Shown here one piece after another: positions 44,399-56,720 of a DNA stretch of 64,000 nt (position 1 is its first letter; each line of letters starts with the position of its first letter). A program made the translations under genes and the position numbers. Below the pieces are notes generated by a model. That model was not told the DNA's origin. It made no database searches and saw only the letters and a program-made list of their open reading frames with translations. The stretch comes from Leucaena leucocephala (Eukaryota > Streptophyta > Magnoliopsida > Fabales > Fabaceae). The stretch lies in assembly GCA_037074615.1 (NCBI GenBank), contig CM073557.1:12416501-12480500 (forward strand), read 5' to 3'.

Positions 44399-44864
44399 GA
44401 TGATGAGAATGAAGACGCTGACCTCACTGAAGTTTATCAGTTAGAGGTTTAGCACAGCGTGCAGGCAAGCCAAATAGTATGAGGTACTGAGATACAAAAG
44501 ATCAGTTTAAGAAGACATTTAGAAGTAGATCCTCCATATGATCATTAGGAGTAGATCTACATTATGAAAGAATGTGTTCAGTAGTCTTTACTAAACATAA
44601 TAATAAGAAGTTAGATTGAGATTTGCCTAAGAAGGAGCCTAATAGCTTAAGGTTAGAGATATGATGTTAATAGATAAAAAGTTAAAGTTCCTAGAACAAA
44701 GGGATACCATCATGAAGAGATAATAACTTAGCAGACCTGGGGTAGAGCATCCTAGAGAACATAAGTAATAGTACTAGATGATGAATAAGATCCATGTGAC
44801 GTAAATATTTAAGAGAAGAGGGATACAAAAGTTAGTCTATATAAGATAGAGTAACTAAGAATTT

Positions 44865-45130
44865 TTTATCTAAGAATTTTTTATCGAATAGCTTACCAGA
44901 GGCATTCCTCTCAGTTAGAGAATGATGAGCCTAAGGCTAAGGGTTAAATCAGAGAAAGAGAAACACTTCAATGAATATTTAGCCAAGTTCATCCATAGGA
45001 ACATTGAGAGTTGAATGACTGAGAAGTAGCTCACGGATTGAATTATGTGTTACAAAAGAAAGAGTTTTCTCAGGCAATTGTAGAAGTTCAACATAGCGGT
45101 AAATATATGCAAAAATAAGAAAATAAGTTT
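44865..45130 (+). pseudogene. gag: gag remnant in element E
   Basis: Translation in one frame gives EFFIE, a stop, LTRGIPLS, then EKEKHFNEYLAKFIH, which aligns over about 41 residues with B's EVFLEQF...ESFDEYMAKFIH, with a one-residue length difference. After a frame change, KFNIAVNICKN matches QFNKAVEACRI. No zinc knuckle or pol follows: the next DNA is the noncoding 3' part shared with F. The N-terminal half of gag was not recognised in 44400-44860. Confidence 0.7.
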
Positions 45131-46722
45131 ATGATGTCTAGAGAGAGAAAGGTAACCATAATTAAAAGGATAAAGTGACTCCCCTATTCCCTATGCAGGA
45201 AAGATTAATGAAGGCTTGAGTCTATACCCTAATAAGAGGGTAATATGGCAGCCTAAGTTAGATGAATAGTTACATCAGATCTGATAATAATCTGATTAGA
45301 TGATGTGATAGATAATATGACAGAAGGTATAATGTTTAAAAATATTACCTAGTTAATTGTTTAATTATAGTATGCATATAAAGGATGGCTGAGCAAATTA
45401 TGTAATGATGATATGTCATACAATGCCATGAGTTATGATGAGAAGTTGCATCTCCTCACAGTTGTCATACGATGATACACATGTTAGAGAATGCTTAAAT
45501 GATTGCATCTCCTTACATATTATGCATGTTAGAGTATGCTATGATGAATGAACACTCTCCTTTTGCATTACATGTAAGGTAGAGTAGACAAACAATAAGA
45601 TTAAAGATAAATGTTAGTGGCAAATCTATAGACATATTATTATAGTGCTCAGGACATATCCCTTCAGTAAGGTTAAGATACATTAATGATGTGCTATGAA
45701 CATGAAATGAAATGAGACGTAGTTAAGAAAGATGATGTAGGTCTGAGAGAGAGCAGCGTCTACGCAATAAAAGTTGATGTTCTTGCGATAGAGCTAGATT
45801 GCTCTTGTAATAAAGACAGATTGCTCTCGAGATAGAGCCAAGATAATGAATAGATTATGATGGATATATTCATAGTAGAGCCTATGTAGCTCTCTGTAGT
45901 AATAGACATAATCAAGTTATGAAATATGTGAATGATATGAAAAAATCCCAAGTGATAGAGGAAACGAGTAAAGTCCTAATATATAATATTGGCTTATGTG
46001 ATCATTTATGGGGAATTATTTGATAAGTTAACAACTATGTGGAAGTGACTAACCTTGTAACTTTGTCCATTGGTTTAGGTCTTCCAGAGATGAGAATACA
46101 GTGCAACAAAATCGTAGAAGATTCCAGAGGATTGCAATTAGATCCTAGCATGCCTCATAGTGAATAAAATTCCAGGGTCATAGTTAGATCCTAAAAAGGC
46201 TTATGGTTGATTGCAGTAGATCCTGAGGGTCACAGTAGACTAATCCTAGAGAAAGAAAGTAATGAGCCATAAGTACAGTATTTCTTTAGACGGACGAATA
46301 CCAAGGAAAATGTTAAGGTATATAAGCTTCACAAGATAGTTAACTCATAACAGAGGGAGCACCCATGATGTTAATTTCATATAGCCTTATTACTATTAGG
46401 GAGTAAACTCATAATCTTCATACACGTAATAGAAATTAAGTAATCAAAGTTAAAGTTTAGTTATGAGCAACCAGAATTTATGATAATAACTCATAAGATA
46501 TGAGAAGCAGTCAAGTAAGAATAGATAAATCTCTAAGATGAGATTACAAAGAATAAGAATGAGAGACGAATATATCTTCCAGGTGATGATAAAGAGATTA
46601 GAAGGCTAGATAGACCCAAGAGAGATAGTATAAGAAAGTTCTAAGATAGTAAAGTACTGGGATTTAAGCCTATTAGCAGCAATACTTCAGATTTTTATTT
46701 GTATTTTTTAGTTAAGCGTGTT
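45131..46722 (+). other. Noncoding 3' internal region of element E, first part
   Basis: No open frame of note and no match to pol. From about 45170 it is homologous to the internal part of F from 56960 on, sharing AAAGTGACTCCCCTATTCC, GCATCTCC-type repeats with ATGTTAGAG (45420-45560), and TCGCAGTAGATCC-like repeats around 46130-46240. It is interrupted by a solo LTR at 46723 and resumes at 50133. Confidence 0.75.
46718..46722. repeat. Target-site duplication of solo LTR, left (GTGTT)
   Basis: Repeated exactly at 50128-50132. The undisturbed site in F reads AAGCGTGCTCAGG (about 58329). Confidence 0.95.
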
Positions 46723-49700
46723 TGTCATATCCTAAATTTTCCCTATCTGCATAATACTGATAGTGGAAAGAGGTTTGGAAAGGATTATGACGAAGATCAG
46801 AAGAAAAGATAAAGGTCAGATGAGTCTTAAAAGAATAAAGGGACATAAACAAAAATTAGAAAAGTTTAAAGGCCAAAAGTTAAAGTAAAAACAAAAGTTG
46901 GGCCTAAAATGGTAATTTCAAAAAGTTTAGGGACCTAAATGTAAATATGCAAAAAGTTAGGGACATAAATGTAATTAAGTAAAAAGTTCAACGGCAAAAT
47001 TGTAATTATAGAAAGATCAGCCCGAAAAGGGTTAGAACTGCCCATAAGTATTTTAGTCCCATATTCCATCAGTAAATAGAGGAACATATGCTGGTAAATC
47101 TGACATGATACAGAAGTTTTATTAAGGCTTTAAACAGTAGATCTTTATCTAATAGTCTAAAAGTTATCTGAAATTTTATCAGATTTCATCGATTTCAGAT
47201 ATAAGTGGGCAAATTATAGGAAAGTGTGCCCTACAGTGTCAGATGTCCTGGATTTGACAAAACTCTGGAAGAAGTTATGCATAAAAAGTTATTCATATAT
47301 TAGTGAATTTTGACGGGAGTTTGATAACACCCGTGATCCGATAATGGGACTTATCGGTATGTAAGCCTGGATAGAATGAGATCAGATGACCTCATATATA
47401 GCCCATGATAATGCCAAGAAGGGCCCAAAACCTAGGGTACCAGTCCATTAGAAGAAGGGGCCAGTATCTAGAAAAAGTGTATAATTATGAAAATACCCCT
47501 GGATGCCTAGATTGTATCAGAGATAGATGAAGAGCATTTTGGTTATCTGGGACAGGCTAAAAATGTGGCACATGGTATAAATATGATTAGTTGAGCCAGT
47601 ATATGCCCTGAGGCAGAACAAAGAGGGGTGAAATGACAACTATGCCTTTAGGGTCAATATAGTGAAAGAAATGACACCAAGGGTATTTTGGTCATTTCCC
47701 AAGGGATATGTAATTAAGTTGTGGCTCAGTATAAGTGTTTCAATGGTGTGAGAAGCCTAGACATTGATTTCTAGGACAGAATACATATCCTGGTATATTA
47801 TAAAAAATTAGGAACAGAAAATAGTCCAGTAGCTGTGAAACTGCTCCAATCGGTACCAGATTGGACTGGAATTTTTCCAGAAGCTTCCTACCATGATAAT
47901 TTCGCCACATAAGCCCATGAAGTGTCCCTTGAGGTGTCTATTGTGATGTCATGATGATGTCACAATTTGCTTTATGAAAAAAGTAAAATCCAAGATTAAA
48001 TGTGAGCCTTTAGATCAAATAGTAACCAAATCAATCTTGGCAATTGATTTCCACCAAGATTTTTCTATAAATACCCCCTCAAAACTGCATACAAACCATG
48101 GCTTCTCAACCCTTGTGGAAACTCTTGCAAAATAAAAACTCAAGGCAAGACAAAGAAGATTCAAGGTACCAAAGTTCAAACAAGCTAGAGATTAAAGGTA
48201 AGCAATCTCTCCTAGCTTGTTTTCCTTTGATTGGGGAGCTTGAAGTTAGGGTTTTCATGGGGAAAAAGTTGAGTTTTCTCTAAGGGGAGGTGCTGCCCAA
48301 AAACCTTAGATGAAAGGGGAAAGAAGAAATCAAAGTTAGAAACTTATGATTGAAGCTTAAACAAGCTAGTTAAGTGGTTGGTTGTTGAATCAAATTGATA
48401 TTCTTGACTTTGCCATTGTGTGCCCTGTTCAGTCTGCACTGCTCATGATGGAACAAAATGGAATTTCAATGATTTAAAGCTTCCATTGAGTTTATATGAT
48501 AATTTTGTGTATGATTGGAAAGGTTTTGAACCTCAGAAACATTAAAATCTTAAGGTTGCAGTCTTTGAGATTCCTTACAGTTCTGTTCACTCGCATGTAT
48601 AGTGATTGGAATTTCATGATTTTGATGGTTCCAATGGTTTTAAAATGAAAAGTTGTGTGGGGTAAAGTGAAGAAACAAGTATGGCAAGCATTAGAATCAA
48701 AATGAGAATTTTTTAAAGAATTGTATGCTTATATTCGGTTTTGTACAGCAGGCCATGAAGGAACTGGAATTTCATGATTCTAAGCTCATAAATGGATTCA
48801 AAAGATGAAATTGTGTAGGGTAAAGTCAAGACATCAATTGATTCAAGAGCCAAGTGGATTAATGAAGATTAGAGAAAGTTATGATAATAAAGAGTGTAAC
48901 AAAGTTAGTCTTGAACATGGTTGGAGTTCATGAGTCCTAATGAGCTATGTGATGAATATGAATGTATTTAGGATCATGAAACTTCCAAGAAGATTTTGGG
49001 AAGTGATGGACATAAAGGCTTCATGGTTGGAAAGCTAGGGAGCAAGGGCTAAAGGTTAAGAGGAAAGCTTAAGTGCAAGGTAGTGAACTTACTTCTGTAT
49101 GTGCTTAATGTGGTATGCTTATATGTTGACATGTATATGATATCTGAATGATGTTATGACATGATGAATGATGTTGAAAGTATTGTGAATAACATGTTTC
49201 CATGGGCATGCACATTATGTAAGAGTATATAGCATGATAGCATGTCATTAATCAAAGAAAGTTTAATGAAATTACATATCATGCATTAGCATCTATCTTG
49301 CATATTTAAGTGGTAATGTTTGCTACTGAGATTCCCTAGAATCTCACTCTCCCATAAACAACCAATTTAGGTCAAGCATGAAGAAAAAGGTATGCATGGA
49401 GAAGAGCTAAAGAATGGAAGAAAGGAAGTGAAGTATTGAGATGTTAGCATACACTATAATTGTCCATATATGTAAATGCCATGTAAGGTGTCCATTTATG
49501 TGATGAAACTATTGTAATACTTATGGCATATGTACATGATGTATATGAATGTTGAGAAGCTTATTTGATGGCTTGTGCATGCTAAAACAATTATTGGAAA
49601 TGAAAGCAAAGAAACTGAAATGGTAAAAATGTATGTCCTATAGCAGTTTTGTTGTGGCTTCAGTTTGACCTAGCAAATGAAGGAATTAGTTCACGAAATT

Positions 49701-50127
49701 TTATGAGCACGTAGCAAACATCCAGAGATTTAAATGCATAGGTAGAATGTGTGATTTGAATGTGTATAATAGGAGAAATGAATGTCCAAAGTAAAGGATC
49801 ATAATCTGTTTCCAGAGTTTTTGACCAAATGAACAGTAAATTTTAACAAATAAACTATAATAATTGGCTAATCATTTGGTCTAAAAATGATTTTTCCTTA
49901 AATTTTAAGATGTTATCTTCACGTAGCTTTTTTGAACCACTTCATTTCGAGTTTTCTATAATTAATAATGAGTTTTTGCAGTTCATTGCATAATCTGGAA
50001 TACCATATGAATAGTAACCTAAGAAAGAGTAAAATTCCATATTTGGCTAATAGACTTCAAAGGTCTTGTAAGTGGTTCTAAATGCTACTCAATGGTCCCT
50101 AAGACGTATGAAAGTAAGGATGTTACA
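46723..50127 (+). mobile_element. Solo LTR, gypsy type 2 (3405 bp)
   Basis: Starts TGTCATATCC, ends GGATGTTACA, flanked by perfect GTGTT duplications. Homologous along its length to 59522-62915. No internal sequence, so it is a recombination product. Confidence 0.96.
48065..48074 (+). promoter_or_regulatory. TATA-like box of solo LTR in element E
   Basis: CTATAAATAC followed by CCCCTC. Confidence 0.62.
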
Positions 50128-50132
50128 GTGTT
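50128..50132. repeat. Target-site duplication of solo LTR, right (GTGTT)
   Basis: Exact partner of 46718-46722. Confidence 0.95.
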
Positions 50133-51406
50133 CAGGCAAGAGTAGCCAATGATGGGTGACCGCCTAGGAAGTGATGGAAAAGATGTAAATGCCACAGAAG
50201 GTTGGCATATATTCACAGAGTTATGTAAAATGATAGAAAGAGTTATGAAAAGTTAGGAAGGGTTATAAATAGTAAGAGACTATAACTCTTATGTCAAGTC
50301 CAAATGAAATAGATTTAAAAGGAAATATTCAGAAGAGATTTCTTAAAGGCTAGTGAAGTTATAAGTTAAAGAGAATGTTTAACTTATGGTATCTCAAAAT
50401 ATGTTATAACAAGGAAGATAGACCATGATATAGCCATATTTGGCTAGATATGCCATGATACGACATGAAAAGTACGTAATGAGATACGTTATGATAAATA
50501 TGTAATGTGAAACATAGTGAGAAATATGTATCAAGAAGTACAATATAAAGTGGCTTTATAGCTAGCTTTGTAAACAGATAGAGAGGCTCCCTTTTTGAAA
50601 GGGATAAGATGTTTAAATATTATGTTACAGATGAAATAACAAATGAAAGCTTTTACTCCTTGCATGAAATGCCAGGCATTATATAATATTTGTAAAATAT
50701 GCTAAAGCTCCAAATGTAAGAGCTATGTAAGCTCCGAGTGTTAGAGCTGTGCATATTAAAGAAAGGAATGCTTGAGCTCCGATGTTAGAGCTTTGCATTC
50801 ATGGACAAGTATGTAGTCCTATAATATGTTGGTCAGGCATTCTGCATGTTAAAGTATGTGCGCCTATCTAGCAGTAAAGCAAAGAAAGAAAGAAAAATGA
50901 CATAAGTCCTTTCTCTGTATCATGATGAGTTATTAAAGATGATAATAAAAAAATTATGATGGTACAAAAATGAGAGATAAAGTTTTACAGATGTTCATAG
51001 GATTCCGCTAGATATTTAGATGAGTAATAAGTAATTGCACTAAAAAGTATGAAGAGTAGTTGATAGAAACTCCAGAATACAACAATATTTGGGAGAGCTT
51101 GATATGAAAGAAATGGACATTACTCACAAGTATCGTATGGTGAGAAGTCCATATGCAAATAGATGCATAGCAGATAAGCAAGTAATAGAATGAAGGAGAA
51201 TTCAACTCTAATTGAGTTGATTCATAATAGAAGAATGATCATAGCAAAGATATGAAGATCTGCGAATATGGAAACTACTCCAATAAGATGTCAAAATAGA
51301 AGATAAGAGATAGATACCCCAATCCTTAGTCATAAAGAAGACAAGGATATCTATCCAAGATTGTTGACTAAGGTAACAACTAAATTTTGAGAACGAAATT
51401 TATTTT
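50133..51406 (+). other. Noncoding 3' internal region of element E, second part
   Basis: Continues the internal DNA after the solo LTR and matches 58334-59507 of F. No coding frame. It includes the stem-loop array at 50702-50800 and ends with GAGAACGAAATTTATTTT, as in the coding elements before their polypurine tracts. Confidence 0.8.
50702..50800. repeat. AGCTC...GAGCT stem-loop repeats in element E
   Basis: Three imperfect copies of AGCTCCGANTGTTAGAGCT, each able to pair AGCTC with GAGCT across a loop of about nine bases. F has four related copies at 58757-58880. Confidence 0.8.
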
Positions 51407-51419
51407 AAGGGGGTAGAAA
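51407..51419 (+). other. Polypurine tract of element E
   Basis: AAGGGGGTAGAAA directly before the 3' LTR; one pyrimidine differs from the tract of A and B. Confidence 0.88.
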
Positions 51420-52664
51420 TGTCATATTCTAATTTTCCCTCTTTGTATAACACTTATAGAGGAAAGAGGATTAGAAAGGATTTGATGATGAATAAAAAGG
51501 AAAAGCAATGATGAGACAAAGGTATAAAGATGAGGGACTAAAATGAAACGTTTAAAAGTTCTATAGTAGAAAATGAAAATAGAAAGAAAAGTTGGGCCAA
51601 AAAGTATAATTACAAAAAGCTATGAGACTTAAATGTAATTCATTAAAAGTTCAGGGGCAAAAATATAATTATGAGAAAGTTGAGCCAGAAAAGGCAAAAA
51701 ATGCCCATAATCATATTAGTCCCAAATTTTACGAGTAAATTGAGAAAATTATTCTGATCAGTTTGACAAAACACAATTTTGATTTGAGGTCCCAATTAAT
51801 TGATATAAATTCCTGAAGTCAGGAAAAAATATTACAGTATTGTTTAAACCTCAGAATTAGATGAAACCTTATAGTAAATTCCTATAATTAATATAAGAAT
51901 TTATAAAATTGATAAGGTTAAAAAAGGAATCCTATAGATTTTTTATGGGAATTTATAGTGTAACAAAATACCGGATAAATACCTTCTGGAGAGGTTTTGA
52001 CCCATATCAAGGCCCAAAATGGCATCTCAAAGGCCCAGTGAGGTGGATGGACAGTTAAGTGGGCCAGAATCTAGAGCAATCAGAAATGTGTGAAATTACA
52101 AAAATACCCCTGTGTAGCCAGATTGTACCAGAGATGGATGAAGGGCATTTTGGTCATTCAGGACAAGTAAAAAATGTCCAAGCAAGTACACGAGTGATTA
52201 GTTAGAGCCAGTATATGCCTGATAAGAAGTAAAAAGGTGTGAAATGACAATTATGTCCTTATGGTTAATATAGTACAAGACAGGGAACTAAGGGCATTTT
52301 AGTCATTGTCTAAGGGATCTGTAATTAAGTTTTGACCTAGTCTAGGAATGTCAATGGTAAGAAGAATCTGCATACTATATTTAAGTATAGACAACATATT
52401 ATGGAATCTTATAAAAATTAGATTCATAAAACAGTATGGTTTTTGAGGAATCGGACTGAGCCAGTACCAGATTGGACTGGAATTTTTCCATAAGCTTCTA
52501 CCCCTTAGAATTTCTCCATCTAGCCCTATGAAGTGTCCCTTGATGATGTCATAGATGATGCCATAATTATCTTTTTAGAAAAGTTAAATATAAGATTAAA
52601 TTTGAGCCATTAGATCAAATAGTGCACAAACTAATCTTGGCCATTGATTTTCCATGAGATTTTT

Positions 52665-52674
52665 CTATAAATAG
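52665..52674 (+). promoter_or_regulatory. TATA-like box of element E 3' LTR
   Basis: CTATAAATAG followed by CCCCTC; one base differs from the other copies. Confidence 0.6.
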
Positions 52675-54140
52675 CCCCTCAAATCTGAAGCAAATCATGG
52701 AGCCTCAAACCTTGGGGAAACTCTTGCAAAATGAAAACTCAAACCAAGACAAAGAATATTCAAGGTACCTAAGTTTAAGCAAGTTAGAGATTAAAGATAA
52801 GCAATCTATCCTAGCTTATTTTCCTTTGATTTAGGAGCATAAACTTAAGGTCTTCACGGGGAAAAGTTGAGTTTTCTCTAAGGTGTTGTGCTATCTGAAA
52901 ATCTTAGATGAAAGGAAAAAGAAGAAATTAAAGTTAGAGATAGGTGATTGAAGCTTAAACAAGCTAGTGAAGTGATTGGTTGTTGAATCAAGTTGATATT
53001 CTTGACTTTCCGATGGTTGAACCAGTTAGGTTTGACCTGTTCATGAGGGAAATAAATAGAATTTAACTGATCTAATGCTTCCATTGGATTTATATGATGA
53101 TTTTGTGTAGGATTGGATAGGTTTTAAATCTTAGAAGCATTAAAATTCTAAGATTATAGGTTTTGAAATCCTTCTCTATTACTGTTCACTCACATGAATA
53201 GTGATTGAAATCTCATGATTTTGATGCTTCCAATGGTTTTAAAATGAGAAGTTGTGTGAGATAAAGTGGAGAAACAAGTATAGGAAGCAATATAATCAAA
53301 ATGATAAATTTTTAAAGAAAATAGGGTGTTATGTAATTCTGTATAGAACAGTACATAGAAGCTAGAATTTCATGATTCTAAGCTCATAAATGGATTCAGA
53401 AGATGAAATTGTGTAGGGTACAGTCAATACATCAATTAGTTCAAATGCCAAGTTAATTAGTGAAGACTAGACAAAGTTATATTAGTAAAGAGTTAAGAAT
53501 TTATCAAGGTTAGTCTTGAGCATTGCTGGAGTTCATGATCTTAATGAATTATGTGATGAATATGAATGTATTTAGGACCTTGAAAGATTCAAGAAGATAT
53601 TGGGAAGTGATTGATTGAAAGGCTTCATGGTTGGAAAGCTTGGGAGCAAGTGCAAAAGATAAAGAGAAAGCTCAAGTGCAAGGTAATGGACTTACCTCTT
53701 TATGTGCTAGATGTGGTATGCTTATATGTTGACTTGTATATGATATTTGAATGATGTTATGACATGATAAATGATGTTGAATGTATTGTGAATAACATGC
53801 TTTACATGGCCATGCACTTTTATGCAAAAGTATATAGTATGATGGCATGTCACTAATCAAAGAAAGTTTAATGAAATTACATATCATGCATTATCATCTA
53901 TCTTGCATAATTAAGTGGTAATGTTTGCCACTGAGATTCCCTAGAATCTCACCCTCCCATAACCAACCAATTTAGATCAAGTATGGAGGAAAATGTATGC
54001 ATAAAGAAGAGCTAAAGAATGGAAGAAAGGAAGTGAAGTAATTGAGATCCTAGCATATGCTATGAATTATCCATGTATACAAATGCCATGTAAGGTGTCT
54101 ACTTATGTGATGAAACTATATGAAATAATTATGGCATATG

Positions 54141-54145
54141 TATAT
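54141..54145. repeat. Target-site duplication of insertion F, left (TATAT)
   Basis: Repeated at 63469-63473. The motif is AT-rich, but both flanks join in register with the other type 2 LTRs. Confidence 0.88.
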
Positions 54146-54259
54146 TGTCATATCCTAAATTTTTCCCTATCTATATATATTGATAGTGGAAAGACGTTTT
54201 GAAAGGATTATGACGAAGATCAGAATAAATAATAAAGGTTAGGTAAGTCTTGAAGAAAG
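54146..54259 (+). repeat. First LTR of F, part before copia solo LTR
   Basis: Begins TGTCATATCC and matches the first 110 bases of the type 2 LTRs; continues at 55972. Confidence 0.9.
54255..54259. repeat. Target-site duplication of copia solo LTR, left (GAAAG)
   Basis: Repeated exactly at 55967-55971. Confidence 0.95.
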
Positions 54260-55966
54260 TGTAAGGAATTGGAAGACACGCAGCGGAAATTAATTTAAAA
54301 TTTTTTTCCCATTCCTTGCCAGGATCTATCGTATGTGTTTAAGTCAAGTGGAAAGAAGCATTACCCTTGGTGTTCCTCAGCGACTTCCACAGCTTCTCTC
54401 CGCGACTGGTAATCTCTTTTCGATCACAAGAAGAAGTCCACAGTTTCTCTCCGTGGCTCGTGCTCTCTGTCTGATCGCAAGAAGTCGACGCCTCAGGTCG
54501 GCTTCCTCTACTGGTATCCACACGAACAGCGTTCCAACCATGAACGACGTGTTAGCGTATCCTGTCCCTCCAAGGCTCTCTCAAGAATTCGTCCTCTCCG
54601 TCTCTACTTCAGCAGTTTCTTATCTGCAAACCTTTTGCAGATTCCATTCGGCCTTTTGTGTTGTGTGTTATGTACAAAAAACGTAGCTCCTAAAATCAGA
54701 TATATAGGATGCTCTGCATTTTTCTCTACCGAATTGGATCTTGGAATTAATCTATATTAATTCCGAAATTAATACAATATCACATATTGTATAATTTGAT
54801 AAGAAACTAATTAAATAAATAATATTTATATTAAATCCATCCCACAGATTTAATTCACCTATTTATTTAATTTAAATAAAGATAAGATTGGACTATATTT
54901 GATTTATTCTCATAAATCAAATTTGAGATATCCTATCAATTTGAATTTCAAATTCAAACGTGATAGAGATTTAATTTATCCTTATAAATTAAATCCTATA
55001 TATCCCTTATATATAATATATATATATATATATACGAATATAAATATAAATAAATATATACATCAACCTTGGATCATTCATTGAATCTAGACACGTCTTA
55101 GATTCAATGAATCTGGACATCATAGCTCATGTTGGGCTATTTTGTGTGCGACCCTGTAGGCCCATATGAAGTTGGCAGTGGGCCATTTGCTATACTGGCC
55201 CACAAGTTGCAAGTGGTCTCTAGCAAGACATAATGACTACCCAAATCATATGAGAATCGATAAACGATGTAACCTTTTATACAACTATATAAAGTCCCTT
55301 CTGTCACGCGATATTTTGGTCATGGATGAGGCATGGATAATATCATCCTCCTATTCCTGACTGTTACTTTCTCGATCCCTGAGTAGTCTGACTATAGAAA
55401 TGGAACTACCTTTCCATTACAGTATGGCCATATGTTTCTCAGACTCACTCATCGAGGGGCCCAGTAATATCTCTCTACGAATGTGAGGGACAAATTCCAT
55501 CTTGACCATTCACATTCCTCCGCATGAAAAACCACTAAGCCCGAACATAGCCTTTATGATCACTCGGTCAAAAGTAACTTTTGACTAGGTCAAAGCTGAG
55601 CGTTTGTCATGTAGGAATCCATGATGATCTCAGGTCAAAGGGCATAGTGACATGGTTTGTATATGAGAGAAGCTTATGACATAACCCATGCAACTCTCTC
55701 ATAGCGGGTCAGTCCAACACCTTGTACTCTTACATGTGCCTATGACTTTGATTTATATCTCTATACATCTTCAAAGTCATACTAGTCTTATTTCATCTCT
55801 GCTCCCACACAGATGACCGACCAGGGACATTTAGGATAAGATCATAAATTATCCAAGGATGGTCATCACAGTAAACATGCAAATAATATGATAACATAAT
55901 TGATAAACTCATAAATCAATAATGTTCATAAGACAATGATTGGACCCTAGGGCACAATTTCCAACA
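54260..55966 (-). mobile_element. Solo LTR of the copia family (1707 bp)
   Basis: Plus strand begins TGTAAGGAATTGGAAG and ends CAATTTCCAACA, the same ends and orientation as the LTRs of the complete copia element. It differs at scattered positions and has one instead of three 91-bp units. GAAAG duplications flank it. The open frames inside are equivalents of those in the complete LTRs and are not genes. Confidence 0.96.
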
Positions 55967-55971
55967 GAAAG
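55967..55971. repeat. Target-site duplication of copia solo LTR, right (GAAAG)
   Basis: Exact partner of 54255-54259. Confidence 0.95.
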
Positions 55972-56720
55972 AGAAGGACCTAAATGGAAATTGGAAAAGG
56001 TTAAAGGCCAAAAGTTAAAGTAGAAATAAATGTTGGGCCAAAAGTGGTAATTTCCAAAAGTTTAGGGACCTAGATGTAATTAAGTAAAAAGTCAGGGACT
56101 TAAATGTAATTATGGAAAAGTTGAGCCAAAAATGCACCGAATCAGATCAAACCCAAATTTTACCAGTAGATAGACAAAATTATTCTGGTAAGTTTAACGC
56201 AACACAGAATTTTGATTTGAGATCCCGATTAATTGATATAAATTCCTGAAGTCAGAAGAATTATTACAGTATTCTTCAAACATCAGAATCAGATGGGATA
56301 TTATAGGAAATTTGCATATTTAATATAAGAATTTATAAAGTTGACAGAGTCAGAAAAGGAATCCTGTAGAAGCCTTTCGGGATTTTACGGTGAAATAAAA
56401 TACCCGATAAATAGGATCGGGTGAGATTTATTGTGAATTGTGCCATAAAGGTAATGAGGCTAATGAGCCCATACCAAGGGCCAAATAGTGCCATAATGAG
56501 CGCAAAAAAGTAGTGAGACAGTTATGTGGGCTAGAGTCCAGAGTAGTCCAGGAAAAGTGCGAAATTATAAAAATACCCCTGGATGTCCCTATTATACCAG
56601 TGATGAATGGAGGGTATTCTGGTCATTCTGGACAGGCCAAAAATGTGTAAGATGGTATAAAGATGATTAATTAGAGCTAGTGAATACTCTAATGATGTTT
56701 GAAAAGACGATAATGCCCTT
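55972..56720 (+). repeat. First LTR of F, part after copia solo LTR (truncated)
   Basis: Continues the type 2 LTR through the array of 30-bp units and the ATTTTGATTTGAG block. It loses homology at about 56720, before the TATA-like box. Confidence 0.87.

Larger units (their letters stand above)
51420..54145 (+). repeat. 3' LTR of element E, first part (type 2)
   Basis: Starts TGTCATATTC. It is interrupted at 54145 by the composite insertion F and resumes at 63474 (ATGTATATGAATGCATGAAAGG), in register with the 5' LTR copy near 41990. Confidence 0.93.

Noticed and set aside
44041..44400. CRISPR-like array at the GTCGCGAC repeats
   Set aside because: The repeats are only about 8 bp, degenerate, and the spacing DNA is itself repeated; this is a minisatellite in a plant retroelement.
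42600..46700. A protease or RT remnant in element E
   Set aside because: No DSG, YHQL or FIDD-like block was found in any frame; only accessory and gag remnants could be supported.
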